Below, one piece after another: positions 12,180 through 63,888 of a stretch of DNA of 64,000 bases (positions are counted from its first letter, which is position 1; each line of letters starts with the position of its first letter). Made by a program: the position numbers and the translations under genes. The DNA is from Macquaria australasica (taxonomy: Eukaryota; Chordata; Actinopteri; Centrarchiformes; Percichthyidae), in assembly GCA_005408345.1 (NCBI GenBank), contig SEMN01000162.1, forward strand, positions 951,942-1,015,941, given 5' to 3'. Below the pieces are notes generated by a model. That model ran no database searches, was not told where the DNA came from, and saw only the letters and a list, made by a program, of their open reading frames with translations.

Positions 12180-13835
12180 TGAATCCTCAACCAAACCAAC
12201 ATACACACAGTCACACTTGCACTTGCGCACAAACTATTTGACATTTTACATATATAGAGACACATCAGCAGAATATCAAGTATACACATTGAGTATACAA
12301 GAGCGGCCAAGCATCACAAGGACACACAGCCTCTTGCCACTTCTTCGCCACCGAACTGTTGGAGGTGAAAAGAGGAAGCACAGCAGGAGGGGAAGAAATA
12401 CAGAAAAAAACTACAAAAAAAATAAAGTATTTTAAAATTTTTTCAGATGTTTTGAAGAAACATTTTTATCCTTCAGTTTTAACAAGCTATGATGTCATTC
12501 TTCAGAATGTCTACCGCCACAGCGAATTGGACTCCCAACACACTTGAGTCTCCGGACAGAATCATCCAATCACATGCGAGCCTGCTAACAGAGACTTTGA
12601 AATCAGATGTGTGAAGAGCGAGGCGGAGACTGATTGTCTTTGTGTCTGACAAGCTGACTGATTGACTAGTATTCATGCTTCATGTTTAACCACTGTCGTG
12701 TATCAGAATGTGTGCATGTACGTGTGTTTGTGTGTGTGAGCATGTGAGACAGTGCGAGAGTGTGTGTGTGTGTGTGTGCGTGCGTGCCAGGCATGGCACC
12801 CGGTTACGCTGTAAAAATGATCAAATGAGCCTGCTCCTCTGTTTGGTAACTTTTTGTCCCTTCCGTTTGTATCTGCGACCACTCTGATCCACTCTGATAT
12901 TTTATTATTTATTACTAAGTGATTACTGACCAAGCTGCTATATGCTCCACAGAGAGCCCACACTAATCTCTTCATCACCCCCTCTACCAGAGTTGAAGGG
13001 TCAATTCACTTGCAATTCAAGTAATCCACAAAGTGGGTTTTATTGGATTTTGTTACATTTTTTTAACATTCATACTATTGTGGAGAAATACTCTTGTCGG
13101 CGTATGAAATCTGTTAGTTTTTTGGTGTTTTAAATGCCATTTTACATTTAATTGATGTGAAAGGGATTGATCTTCCCAGCCCTAATTTTAAAATCTATCT
13201 CTACTGACGTCATGGAGAGGTCCGAGGGCATGACCTGGATATTTTTCAAAATGAGCCACGAGGATGGAAAGAAGGAGTCAGTTTCAGGAATTCTTTGGTT
13301 GTATGTGACATGTATAATAAAATCTCATAAGCCTTTCATACATGTTTCATCATCCATTTCACCATCTTTTCTTTTCTTCTTCTTTGTGGCCCTGATGTTT
13401 CTCTGCCCATCTCTTTTTCTCCATAGCCTGAGAAAAAGTAGTCTTCGTCCTCAAGACCACCATGAATGAACAAAGTCTCTTTGCAGTCATGAATCCTCTA
13501 TAGAAGTGAATGAAATCAAAATCCTAAATGTTGAGTAACGTGGGAGAAACTTGGGGTCTGTTGTAGATTGAAGACTGTTAAGCAGTATCATTTCAATCTG
13601 CGTTTTCTAGGTTCTGAGTTCACTGTGTAATGGATGCAAGAGTATTGTAACTTACTATGTACTAAACATTTATGAATAAATACAATGTAAATAAGATTAT
13701 ATTAAAAGAAATTAAATTGAAAATACATTCCCTGTGTTATGTGCATTATTCTCTCTCTCTGTATATATGACTCTCCAAATCCAATAAATATTCACTGTAT
13801 GTAAATGTATCTAATAAACGATGTATTATTTACAT
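12180..13835 (+). other. smurf1: smurf1 3' UTR (extent inferred)
   Basis: This is non-coding sequence directly after the smurf1 stop. It holds several AATAAA poly(A) signals: 12421-12426 (giving a very short UTR), one near 13674, 13783-13788 and 13813-13818. A (TG)n-rich stretch lies at about 12719-12785. No ORF here resembles a protein. The true 3' end cannot be fixed from sequence alone. The last pair of signals would give a UTR of about 1.65 kb. Confidence 0.55.
13783..13818 (+). terminator. Candidate distal polyadenylation signals of smurf1
   Basis: Two AATAAA hexamers at 13783-13788 and 13813-13818, followed by T-rich sequence. An alternative proximal signal lies at 12421-12426. Which one is used is inference. 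Confidence 0.45.
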
Positions 13836-14299
13836 GCTATCTGTAAGCATAGGAGGCAAGTCAGTGTTACATTCCATCAACCTTTGTAAAGAGCCAAAAA
13901 TCTACAAAAGCTTAGTGTGCAGTTGTAATTTTGACATAATTGGATGCTTTTTGATGGATTTAATTAAAAAGATAATGTAGGCTGTCCCATTTGGAATACA
14001 GATTTTATAATCTTTTGTGATGTTTTGTCCCTTTATGATTTTGATATTTGAAATGATGGATATCCTGTATTATTTTGGAATCATATGCTTCAGTTAACAC
14101 CATACTATCTTTTAATATATACAGTTCATTATTTCTCCTTTCCGTGTGACCGTATCAACTCAATAATGATGCTATTTAGCTTGAAGCGAGAACTGTCCAC
14201 AGCTATAAACCCTGCTTCTTCTTCTTCTTGTGGCTTTTGTACATATAAATAGAATTCATCCTCTGCCCTGAGAGCCTGGCTACAACGCCGAGGGTGTCC

Positions 14300-14400
14300 T
14301 GTACCTTCAGGACTACACTTCCCAGAGGCCACCGCCTGTACGTTGCGAAAGGCATTGTACGCGTGACGTTGCTACTGTTCTTGTTTTGGCAGTTTGTTTC
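14300..14400 (+). promoter_or_regulatory. Probable rnf216 core promoter (ZNF143-type motif)
   Basis: ACTACACTTCCCAGAG at 14312-14327 closely matches the ZNF143/THAP11 promoter motif (ACTACAnnTCCCA). A CRE-like TGACGTTG follows at 14364. There is no TATA box. It sits about 1 kb upstream of the exon holding the rnf216 start codon and about 0.5 kb past the last smurf1 poly(A) signal. The transcription start and the non-coding exon 1 boundaries are inferred. Confidence 0.5.
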
Positions 14401-15199
14401 GATATTCACGGATTGTCAGTCCACCAAGAGGACGTTTTGTACTGGTTATCCGACACGAAGCTGCGGTATTGTACATTTCTGCATGTGTAGTTTTTATATC
14501 TAGATCATCAACTTTACACGGTTGCTTCGAAGCAGTGTTATGGATAGAAATCCCGACAGACATACTAGCTAGCTAGCAAGCCAAGCTAATTAACATTAGC
14601 TTAGCTGAGAGCAGTGGTTTGTTCTGTTCGTGCGCGGGGGGATGATCGATTACTGTTCTGACGTGTTTGTTTTTAACCACAGAGCCTTAAACTTTAGGCT
14701 TATAGTACAGTGTTTAGGCTAATGTCAAGGTGATGAATAAAACGCTAGTATTTCAACATTGCCAGCTTCTCGCAGTGTTAGCGTCTGCTGTGTGACAACA
14801 TGTAAGATTTACATTGATTTCATGCCAGCTTTGATCAGATCTAGGGCGACTAGGGCTGGGTTAGCAAGTAAAAGATGACGGAGTGAGTGTTTCAACATAT
14901 CCTTGTGGGATCAGGTTGGCCAACACGTCAAGTCAACTTTCAGTTAGCTAGCTAGTGTTATTTCTAGTTGATGACACAAATCCCGACCCCTTAACCCTGC
15001 TCCTGGTGCTTCAGATTTCTGCTTTATCATAAGCTTCCTCTTTGCTAAGTTCTCTTTGGCTGACATGTCAGCTGAGCTAAGATTATTTATTGTACTAGGG
15101 TGGAGTCCAACCCCTCTTGAGTTTGGTAAATGTTATGACAAATCATACATTTTAAAGTGAAACCAGTTATTGAAATTCCAGAGGAATACCAGCTTTAAT

Positions 15200-15201
<2 letters not shown>

Positions 15202-15240
<39 letters not shown>
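15202..15240 (+). repeat. (TG)n microsatellite upstream of the rnf216 start exon
   Basis: An uninterrupted TG run of about 19 units ends some 50 nt before the probable 3' splice site (CAG at 15291-15293) of the exon carrying the start codon. Confidence 0.95.
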
Positions 15241-15242
<2 letters not shown>

Positions 15243-15317
15243 AGTAGATGGTATTGATTGAGCAGTGACTTGTGTGTGCGTGGGCTGATTCAGGGAGCTG
15301 GAAAGTGTAGTTTCACA

Positions 15318-39153
<23,836 letters not shown>

Positions 39154-39620
39154 CACATGGTCAGCTCATCCTCAGACACACACACACTACAGTTATACTT
39201 TTCATTTCAGTGCTGTTTTCTCTTTGTTTTCATTGCTCATGTTTGCTCATGCAGATTTTGGACCTGCCACTCAACCAATCCTTTTTGTGTTTCAGATAAT
39301 AAAACACTGAAATGATAAGTGCATCTGTAGAAAGACACATACACACACACACACACTGGGACACTTTGCCTTCTCTCGCTGAACTTGGGATTACAGTAAT
39401 GAAGTGGATCCCCACGTTACATGTTCCTTTTCTCATCTTTTTCTCTTTAAATATTGGGTTTGAACTGATGAGCAGTTTAGAATCTTGAGACTTTATTTCC
39501 AGTTTATACAGATATTTTTGAGTACATAATTGAAAAAAAAAAACAGTTAGCATTCCCTTCTGTATCTTTTGTGTAACGTGTGTGACCACACAGTTTTCTA
39601 ATAAAGTTTTCACTTCACAT
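39154..39620 (+). other. rnf216: rnf216 3' UTR
   Basis: Non-coding AT-rich sequence after the TAA at 39151-39153. AATAAA at 39600-39605, followed by TGTTCTTGAG, suggests the 3' end near 39620. An earlier AATAAA lies near 39297. Confidence 0.6.
39600..39605 (+). terminator. Polyadenylation signal of rnf216
   Basis: AATAAAG preceded by ACAGTTTTCT, about 450 nt after the stop codon. Confidence 0.6.
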
Positions 39621-39801
39621 GTTCTTGAGTTTATTGTTCATACGAGTTTAAACTTTGCCTCTTTTGAAGGTTTTATTTTATTATAAAAATGTAATAAGAA
39701 ATCTCTTCTTACTACCTTTGTGCCTGTCTGTCTCTCTCAGCCATACCGTGTAGTCTGTCTCTCTCTCCCCCTCCTCCCTCGTCTCATGCAGAAAACGGGG
39801 C

Positions 39802-40017
39802 TGACTCATGATAACTGAGCCCCCGGGCTATGCACCAATCACATGACAGAGCGGGTGCTTTCCACCAATCATGGCGTAGCGACAGCCGGGCTTTGTGATG
39901 TTTCAGAGAGAGGGAACTTCTTTGTTCGGCCAAGTGTGCTGCGAGTGTGACAAATCACTTTGCTACACACACACACACAGTCACAGCCTCTTGTTTGTGC
40001 AAGGCAGACTATAAAAG
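39802..40017 (+). promoter_or_regulatory. Promoter-like cluster without a recognised gene
   Basis: TGACTCA (39802-39808, AP-1), two CCAAT boxes (39835-39839 and 39865-39869) and TATAAAAG (40010-40017) lie in that order within 215 bp, just past the rnf216 poly(A) signal. No ORF or exon follows on the plus strand. Confidence 0.3.
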
Positions 40018-42721
40018 TAGCACAGCGACCCCCCGTTTTAGCCCAGGGGTCCTAATGGTTTTAGTCATGGGTGGTATGAGACAGACTGTTGTTGTATGAG
40101 AGCCAGAATTAGACTTTGATCGGATTCAGCGTCTGCTAACAGCATCCAAGCCGTCATGAATGAAATAATGTATGTTGTATTTAACAAAGATGCACGAGGA
40201 TGTATAGGGGCTTCCACAGAGTCTATAAGAATATGATTGGTAATTACAGCAGCTTATTACTGTGTACGCCTGGCAGACTCAAATGAAATGTGTGATTTAA
40301 TATTTGTATATTATAGCAAATCCTGGTATAGTTTCCACTGTGATAATCTATGACTGAAAAGGTTGATTGAAAAGGGGCGCTTATTTGTCCAACGACAATG
40401 CCTCCAGAAGTAATTCTTTTGGAGGAGACAACCGAGACAATTGCCACAAAGTCAAAAACAAACATCAGCGTTGCCTGTGAAGCAGTACTCCAAAGTGTTG
40501 CACTATCATACAGTTAGGGGACTTGTGAGGAACAGGTTAAACAAGAAGTCCACGTGAGGCTGTACTAAACGTTAACGCTAACTAATGATAGTGCTGACAT
40601 GCTGATGTTTAGCAGGTATAATGTTTGCCGGACAGACAGACTGACCAACATTTTCATCCTTTGAGCCATGCTGCTAGCGTGGCTAGAAGAACAGAAGGCC
40701 AAAGCAACAAAGGTGGAGATATCCTGATTTTTAGTCCTCCAAAAACACTGGATCCTACACTTCCCATAATGCAACGCAATTGTGTCTTCCATTAGACCTA
40801 TGTACCTGCTGGCATGTACCTATATTCCTCCAGTTAGCACAGTTAGCTTTCTGTTAAAAAAAAAAAAGTTTCCATGCAAGCCCAAGTAGATCTAGCCCAT
40901 GTCTACACTTCTTATGACATCAGACTTGACCACAGCAGACTACTGTTGACGTTACTGTCAGCTGTTTTTACAGGCTGAGTAGCAGTCCGCAGGATGAATA
41001 AAATGATCCTCAAGTGTAAAATAGATTCACATTAGAGTTTGTATGAGTGTGTGAGACTCCCATGACTGCTGTAAACACGATGGCTGCTCAGCTGAGTGTA
41101 ATAATCACCCTCCGTAAGCCCTGACCTCAACCTGTGACCCCTCACCCTGACTGTCACTGCTGCTCTGAGGATAAAGCCGCGATGAGCCTGGATCCCTGAA
41201 AACAATCACGCCTTCTTTCTGAATAAATCGTATTCTACTGTGTTTTATTCTTTTCTAGTCCTTGAAGACCCTCCAGGGCCCGGAAGACGAGCGCGTTGGT
41301 CGTGGATTACAGTCAGATAGAATTATAGAGTATTATCTGCTAATGACTTATTTAATTCAAAGAACAAAGGACTGGCTTAAGTGACGTGATAAGGCTTAAT
41401 AAAAGAAGTCTATGCAGTGCTGTCACTCAGACGCACTTGGAGGTCCAAAGCTCACTCTGAAAAGAAAATGAAAATGCATTTAGATGGACACAGATTATTT
41501 AGAGTTAGAAGGTGTAAATGCACACAAGAAGGAAGAATGTCACACACAAGAATATCCTTTTTACATTGCATTTCACAATCTTAAATCATCTTACCTGACA
41601 TGAGGAGGCTGCACGTTAGCATGCTACAAATACTTGAAATTAACACCTTTATGATCTTAGACAATCTGACCTCTAAAACTAGTCTTACAAGTTACATGCT
41701 CTTTGTTGTTTTAACTATTTTTAGCTCTCATTTTTTAGCCACGCTAGCAGCTATGGATGGCAATATCGGTCGATCCACCACTTTGGTTTTGACTGAAATG
41801 TCTCAACAACTATTGGTTGTATTGCCATTAAATTTGGTAGACAGACATTTATCGCGCTTTGGTGATCAGGTCAAAATGATTATCAACACATTATTTATTT
41901 GTTACTTTGGTTTTTGACGATTTGCAATATGACGATATATATACTGTGGTATACCAAGGCAGCCATCTCTTTAACATCTGGTTTTATTAGGCATTGTCAG
42001 CATGTTACATATCAATCAGCAGGACTGCTTTATGGTAAAAGTTAGTTTTTATATGATTTTTGAATCAATGTGATGAAGTATGTTGATTTGTCAGGTTTTG
42101 AACTTGCAGGATTCATTTCCTGTTATTTTATCCGTTAGCAGTTTTTTAACTGGTTTTTCAGAATATAATTACATATCACAATATATATATTGATATTGCA
42201 ATATACAATTACATATACAATGTTAGAGGCTTTTATCCATATCGCCCACACCATGTTGTTTTGCTACTGCTGGTCTTTCTTTTTATCTGTTATTCAGTTG
42301 TATGCTTTTTATGCAATAAGTAAAGCACCTTTAATTGTCATTGTGTATGAAATGTGCTGTTCTGGCCTCACCTTATCTGCCTCGAGATAAGAATAGTGTA
42401 TCACTAAAATAACAGCGTCACTCAAACCGCTGACAACAAACGCTCAGCCCTCTCAGTGAATAGCTGGTGTGGACCTGATGGTCTGAATGGGGTTTGATGA
42501 GGCAGATTTGAAGTCCTGAAAATATGAACCAGACATGACCTGCATATCTCCTGGGACACCTGAGGTGGACAAATACCACCTCTGCTGCAGCTTCCTGTTT
42601 TTCTGGATTCATGTTTCTGTGAGAGCTAGTGTGACTGGAACGGCACAACACACACATATTTTTGCATCATCTGGGATGACCGAGACAACCTTCACACCCC
42701 GAGAGTCACACATTGTCTGTG

Positions 42722-42723
<2 letters not shown>

Positions 42724-42815
<92 letters not shown>

Positions 42816-42821
42816 TGTGTG
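42724..42821. repeat. (TG)n-(TGCG)n compound microsatellite
   Basis: About 28 bp of TG followed by about 65 bp of TGCG units, all strictly alternating purine-pyrimidine. Confidence 0.95.
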
Positions 42822-43480
42822 CATATTAAAGCCCTCGGCTGCCTCGTCCACAAGGACCGCTGGTGTCTGGCAGCATTTGCTCCCCAGACGGTTTTTGCTG
42901 CTCCACCTCCGCTGGCACTGTTTGTGTCTGTTATTGTTTGTGTGTATCTTTAATGAGAATGTATATATTTTTAATGAGTGTGTGTTTTTACAGCTGTGAC
43001 CTCATTACAGCTGCTCATACAGTCTTTGTAGGATGTTTCATACCGGCCCACCTGCCGACTACTGTAGTTAAACACTAATATAGTCATTTTACAATATGCT
43101 CTTCATGAAGATTTCCATTTGTCTATTTTCATATAATCTGTTTGTAATTTGTATGTTTCTTACAATGCTAAACTGTACCTCCCAACTAGATACTTTTTAT
43201 CTCAGTGGAACCTGAAGGCATCATTCCTATTACTTTTAAGATACATTGATTTACTGACTGGTTTTAAAATGAAGTCTTTATCACTCTTAGCTTCACTGTT
43301 CTGACTGAAAAGCAATAATCACATCTGTTGGTGGGAATCTAACATCTGGATCACCACCAAACTGCAAATCATTTGCCTGAGGCTGGTCTGGCACCCAAAT
43401 TTCACTGAAATCCATTTGCATTTTTTTCCTACTGACAAAAACCAGTGTTTGATGAGGGTGAATGACTGGACTCTTCTATA

Positions 43481-44074
43481 GCCATGCTAGAGGGGTGGCT
43501 CAGTGGATGGCAGTGTTGGTCGGTTGGTCCACCACTTTGGTAGTATCTGATGGATTGCCATGAAATTTGGTACAGACATTCATGGTGCCCAGACGATGAA
43601 TCCTAATGACTTTGGTGATCCCCTGACTTTTCCTCTAGTGCCACCATGAGGTCGACATTTAGGTTTTTAGTTAAATATCTTAACAACAATTGGATGGAAT
43701 CCCGTGACATTCGGGTGAGACAGTCATGTCCACCTCAGGATGAACTGTTGTCACTTTGATGATTCCTTAACTTCCCATATAGCACCATCATCCGGTCATA
43801 CTTTAATTTATCCAACACTTTGGTTTTTGACCAAATACCTGCAAAACTAATGAAATTCCCATCAGCCTCAACTGTACTGTGTGTTTAGTGCTAATTAGCA
43901 AATATTAGCCTGCTAACAGGCTAACCTAAGACAGTGAACATGGCAAACATACCTGCTAAACGTCAGCATGTTAGCATTGCCATTGTGAGCATGTTAGTAT
44001 GCTTATGTTAGCATTTAGCTCAAAGCACCACAGTGCCTGAGTACAACCTCACAGAGCTGCTAGCGTGGCTGTAG
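43481..44074 (+). repeat. Family B interspersed repeat, long copy
   Basis: Characteristic phrases are TTAGTGCTAATTAGCAAAT, GCATGTTAGCATTGCCATTG and GAGCTGCTAGCGTGGCTGTAG. A shorter copy in reverse orientation lies at about 52168-52530. No coding capacity. Confidence 0.65.
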
Positions 44075-44762
44075 ACTAATTTCTAAGATGAACGCATTGC
44101 TATAATTTGCTACATGTGGCTTATTTTGAAGTCGTAGACGTGTCTACACTGGGTTTGATCTGACACAACACACACAGCAGATGTGAAAGTATGTGCCCTC
44201 TCTGTGTCATAGTGAGTTAACCTGCTATTCATCCTGCACAGACCCATGTTGCTCCTTCACGTCCCCTGAAGAGATTACTGACTGACCCACTGACCCACTG
44301 CCTGGCCACGTGAGCGATGGAAAAATACGGGTGGATGTAGACTTGATTAGAGCGAGGAGAGCCGGCAGAAAGGCGGTCAGATGAAAGATGGAAGAGACGG
44401 TACACACACACACACACACACACATCCTCTGCAGTGGAGTAGATGGGAGGAATATAAGAGGAGGAAAGATTCAGAGTAGTTCAGCAGAGCTTGGCCTTGT
44501 GCCGTTTCCTAAATGATGAGGTCTTTTCTGATCAAAGGCAGACGCCCCCTTCCTCCTCCTCCTCCGGCTGCTCCCCAAAGGCTCCTCATCCTAACCCCCC
44601 TAAGCCCTGTGCACCCCCACCCCCTCAAACCACACACGGCTTACAAGGCCTCAATCAGCCTGTTTTTTGGATGTGATGAAGGATTTTGACATTTCTGGCC
44701 CCGACGACGCCACACACCCACTCGCCTCTTTGATTCAGATCTCTCCGCTTCTAGCAGCTGGT

Positions 44763-44776
44763 GTTTCCATGGTAAC
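44763..44776. promoter_or_regulatory. Palindromic X-box (RFX-type site)
   Basis: GTTTCCATGGTAAC fits GTTNCCATGGNAAC at every defined position. Weaker relatives lie at 47377-47390 and near 48221. Function is inference. Confidence 0.5.
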
Positions 44777-46229
44777 ACGGCGTTCTGGTTGAGGTGTAGG
44801 GGGACTCAAATGTGGGTGGAGACGGCGGCCATTTCGCACACAGCCTCTCCTCCTTCCCCTTACCCTCCCTCTCTTCGCTGGAGAGGGCCGACCAGCCGGC
44901 TCTGCCTGCAGCCTGACACTTTACCCACAAACCACTGCACCCATTTCTGGGATCTGGGTCATATTTTGAGTGACTCATCTTTTCAGCAGAATTGTTCAGA
45001 AGAGGGAGGAGGGAAAAAGGGAGGAAAAAGCAGTACGAGTATGAGGGATGGAGGGATTGATGGGAGGAGATGGTTAAAGCAGGCAGAGAGGGAGAGAGCC
45101 GGGGGGGGGGGGGGATTAGGTAGGAGGGGGGCATGAGGCTGCAGAGGGGATGAGATTAGATGGAGGGGTGGTGTGTGTTTGTTTTGCCATGTTGGGTGTT
45201 CCTCTGGGATCTGCAAGCCTGACAGGGCGGGTGGGGGGGTGGAGGGGATTAGAGACCTGCTCTTGAGGCTCCATCATTACATTACCACCTTGAATGGTGT
45301 TCATGTGTGTGCATGTGTGTGTGTGTGTGTGAATCTTTGGAAGGGGTTGCCCTTTCTCTGCACTAGAATAAATGTTTCAACACAAAGGCTCTATTCAGCA
45401 GACAGGAAAAAGTGTGTGTGTTTCCATATATATATATGTGTGTAAGTGGGACAGCACATGGAGCCGCTGTGGTCAGAAACTGGCAGGAGACCAAGTATGA
45501 AGCACTACGATTATATGAGAAATGAGCAGCACAAGAAAAGGCTCTGATTCACTAACTGTAATTTTCCAGTTGACTAAACAGTGATTGTGCTATCAAATAT
45601 TAGCAATCATAATTAGCAGGTTTGTCAAGCTTTGAATTTCTTCACGTTGACGAGGTGTATAAAGATTTTGAATGGAGGTTTCTTTAAAAGTGTAAGGAAT
45701 GAATAAAACAGTGCGTTTGTCTGCTCTAACATGAGCTGCAAACACTGGCATGTCCGGCTAACTAATCAGGGTTATGCAAGAATGGAATAATAAAAAACAA
45801 GAACTAACCAGCTCTACAATGTAATACAAGAACAATGCTGTTTCTTTATTCCCATGTCTTCTACACAAACTAACACACATTAACTGTGAATGCTAACTTT
45901 TTGCCTGGGACCTGTGAGCTTTAGCATCAGTCTTAGTACAATATCATGTACGTAGCCATGAAGTGCATATTAAAGACCCCTTTACAGAGTTCTCCTTTTT
46001 AAAATGGGGCAGTAAGAAACATTAAAAAATTGGTTGAAGACAAGAGAGATAGTGACATTTCAGCTAACGAATAACAATAATGTGTAATGTGACTATTTTA
46101 ACCGAATGTAAAAAAAAAAAAAAATTAAACTAGGGAAACTCGTAGTTTAATAAGGAGAACAGTGAGAACATCAGGGTTTGAGTGAAACTCGCCAAGCAAA
46201 GACAAAAAGAAACGATGAAAGAGACACGT

Positions 46230-48527
46230 AGCGCTCCAAATCCCAGTTTTATTGGTCGTTGGATTTCAGGTGAACCAATGGCACGAGAGAGAGATTAATC
46301 CACAATATCAAAAAATTATACAAAATAATAATACAAAAAGAAGTTCCAGTTATACAAAGCAAAGATGTGGACTTTAATTCTTCTTTTTTTTAATCTTTTA
46401 TTTTCCTACTGCCCAAAAACTCAACAGTAAGGCACAGTCATTACCACATGTTTACCCTTCCACATCCGTTTGTCTAAGCTTGGTCTTGGTTACCTTGGAG
46501 ACGCTGTTTCTCCGAGGATAACCGCTCCTTTTATTTCGCTTGAGATTCTCAACCCTTCATGCAAAAACGGTCAAAACTTCAGAGAGAAAATTGGACGGAC
46601 TTGGTGAGGAGCTGGCTACAATCATGTATCATTTCATGGGGCTACAATGATTGGTTTTCCATACTGATTTTCACGTCAGAGGAATGCTTGATGATGATTA
46701 CGATGATGGGTGAAAGAGCCCGAAAATTCAAGGCCAAGTGCCAAGATAATCTTAGGATAAACAGAAACCGTCGCTGCTCAATGTGTTACGGAGAAAGCAG
46801 AAGGGTAGAGAATCAAAGAGGGCAGGACCCATGGGTGCAATGTGCTACATGACTGCATGACAGACATTTCAGTTAAATAGATGACAAATTCAAAGTCTGC
46901 TTCTTTTCTTTTGTTTAACGTATACTTTCCCCACCTTCACTGACGAGGAACAGAAACGGGAAAAATCCAACAAAAAACAAACACAATTTGGTCACGTGTC
47001 ATTGTGAGGGCCGTCATGACACTTTTCAAAGTTCAAAGTTCAAACAGAAATTAAAACCAAAGAAGCAGGTTTAGGTTATTAAGGGCACTCTTGCAGCCCT
47101 TTCGGTTATATGGCAAGGCTCTCAAGTGCAGGGGCAGAGACGCAGCAGGAAGTCACTATCTGTTGGTCCAGACAGTGTGCGAGATGCTCGACAGGATGTC
47201 ATGAGTTACCATAGGAGTTAGTAGCACCAGGTTCCAGTTTTGTCAGTTGTGTGTGTGAGATGACAGTTTGTTAATCCAGTATCAAAGGTTTGGTCTAGAT
47301 AAAGGCTGAGGTCTAAGTTTGGTTGAGGAATTCAAAAAGCAGCTTTCAAAAAGGGTCTATAAATCATTTCACTCCAGTTGCTATGGCTACCTACTGTACG
47401 CCTACCCATGATAATGTCTGTGCCTTGGACATAGAAAAAGAAACGAATCCAACTGTGTGTCAGCGAGTGTTTTTTCATCCAGTAAGACAGGCGAGTGCAG
47501 TAAACATATGTGACCGCACCATATTAATTTTCTTTATTAGGTTTAGCTTGTGGAGGTGGGGGTAAAGGAGGACTAGTGTTTTATCTTCCTACATCCTGTT
47601 TAGTCCAGGACAATCCCCACCAACCGATAACACAGCTAGAGAACAACACAGGAAACTGGTTTACATTTGAACATTTTACAGTTGAGATGAAGAGGAGGGG
47701 GAGGGGGGGGGGATTAAACCCGTCGGTTACATCATCTTCGATATCTTTATCATCAGATTCACTCCAGTTATATCACAGTCATCACACAGAGGCAACGGGG
47801 CCTGCTCATGAAAACAAACATACTAGGCCTGGCCTGATAGAAGCAGAAGATCTGTTTCTTACGAGACCCAACATCACAAAAACAGACCCACTTTCTCCAT
47901 CTTTTATATCCAGCGAACAGGAAGCAGCTGAAGTAGATTTTATCCGGTGGTGGATCTGCTCTGGGAGATTAGATCAGGTAGAAACAGATCCAGCAGACCA
48001 GGTCAGATACCATAAATACTGCCACCATGTGCTGCTCACACAGACAATAGAGACAAGTAGAAAGACGAGGGGGTTAACTCATGGGGGGGTGGGGGGGCTC
48101 TTTAAACGCGGCTCTGCTCTGCTCTCGGAGAGGGACGGCACAATCGTAAGGCGAGGAGGGAGTGAGTGACAGGTCGAGCAGCGAACCAGATCGGAGCAGA
48201 AAAAAAGTGCACAGCCCCACGGTAACTATGGCAACAGATAAAGGTCGGCGCTGCAGAGCAGAGCTGGGAAAGGGAGGAAGGGAGGATAAAGGGAAGGAAA
48301 GGGAGGCAGCCGAAAAAGGGGCGTCTCCTTCCTTCTTGTTCTATCCTTCCTGTTCTCCCTGTGCAGTTTATCAACATATAAAGTCATAAGTACAGGATAT
48401 AATATAAGGAATGGGAGGGCAGTGGGGGATAGGTAGATGTATGGATGGGTAGTGCTGCTGTGCCGCGTCGCCACACTTCATTCATTCATCAGCATCGCAG
48501 CAGTCGGCGACCGCATCCCAGCTTCCC
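46230..48527 (-). other. fscn1: fscn1 3' UTR (extent inferred)
   Basis: Sequence downstream of the fscn1 stop on the minus strand. The first good poly(A) signal, AATAAA (complement of 46248-46253), gives a UTR of about 2.3 kb. No repeat family or convincing ORF was identified inside. A G-run lies near 47698-47711. Confidence 0.5.
46248..46253 (-). terminator. Candidate polyadenylation signal of fscn1
   Basis: AATAAA on the minus strand, about 2.27 kb after the stop. It is the nearest well-placed hexamer I noted. Confidence 0.45.

Positions 48528-63888
<15,361 letters not shown>

Larger units (their letters stand above)
39620..46230. other. Intergenic region between convergent rnf216 and fscn1
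   Basis: No coding exon was found on either strand. Contents are the promoter-like cluster (39802-40017), family B repeat pieces (about 40560-40700, 41600-41900 and the long copy 43481-44074), an AT-rich repeat-like block (about 41925-42240), a (GT/GC)n tract (42724-42821), and a palindromic X-box (44763-44776). It also holds a G-run near 45100-45113 and purine-rich sequence at 44995-45120. Confidence 0.6.

Noticed and set aside
42751..42816. Regular TGCG units resembling an array
   Set aside because: A tetranucleotide microsatellite, with no spacers; not a CRISPR array, and the genome is vertebrate.
47576..48169. 197-codon plus-strand frame antisense to the fscn1 3' UTR
   Set aside because: No recognisable domain, no splice context, low complexity in places; most likely chance.
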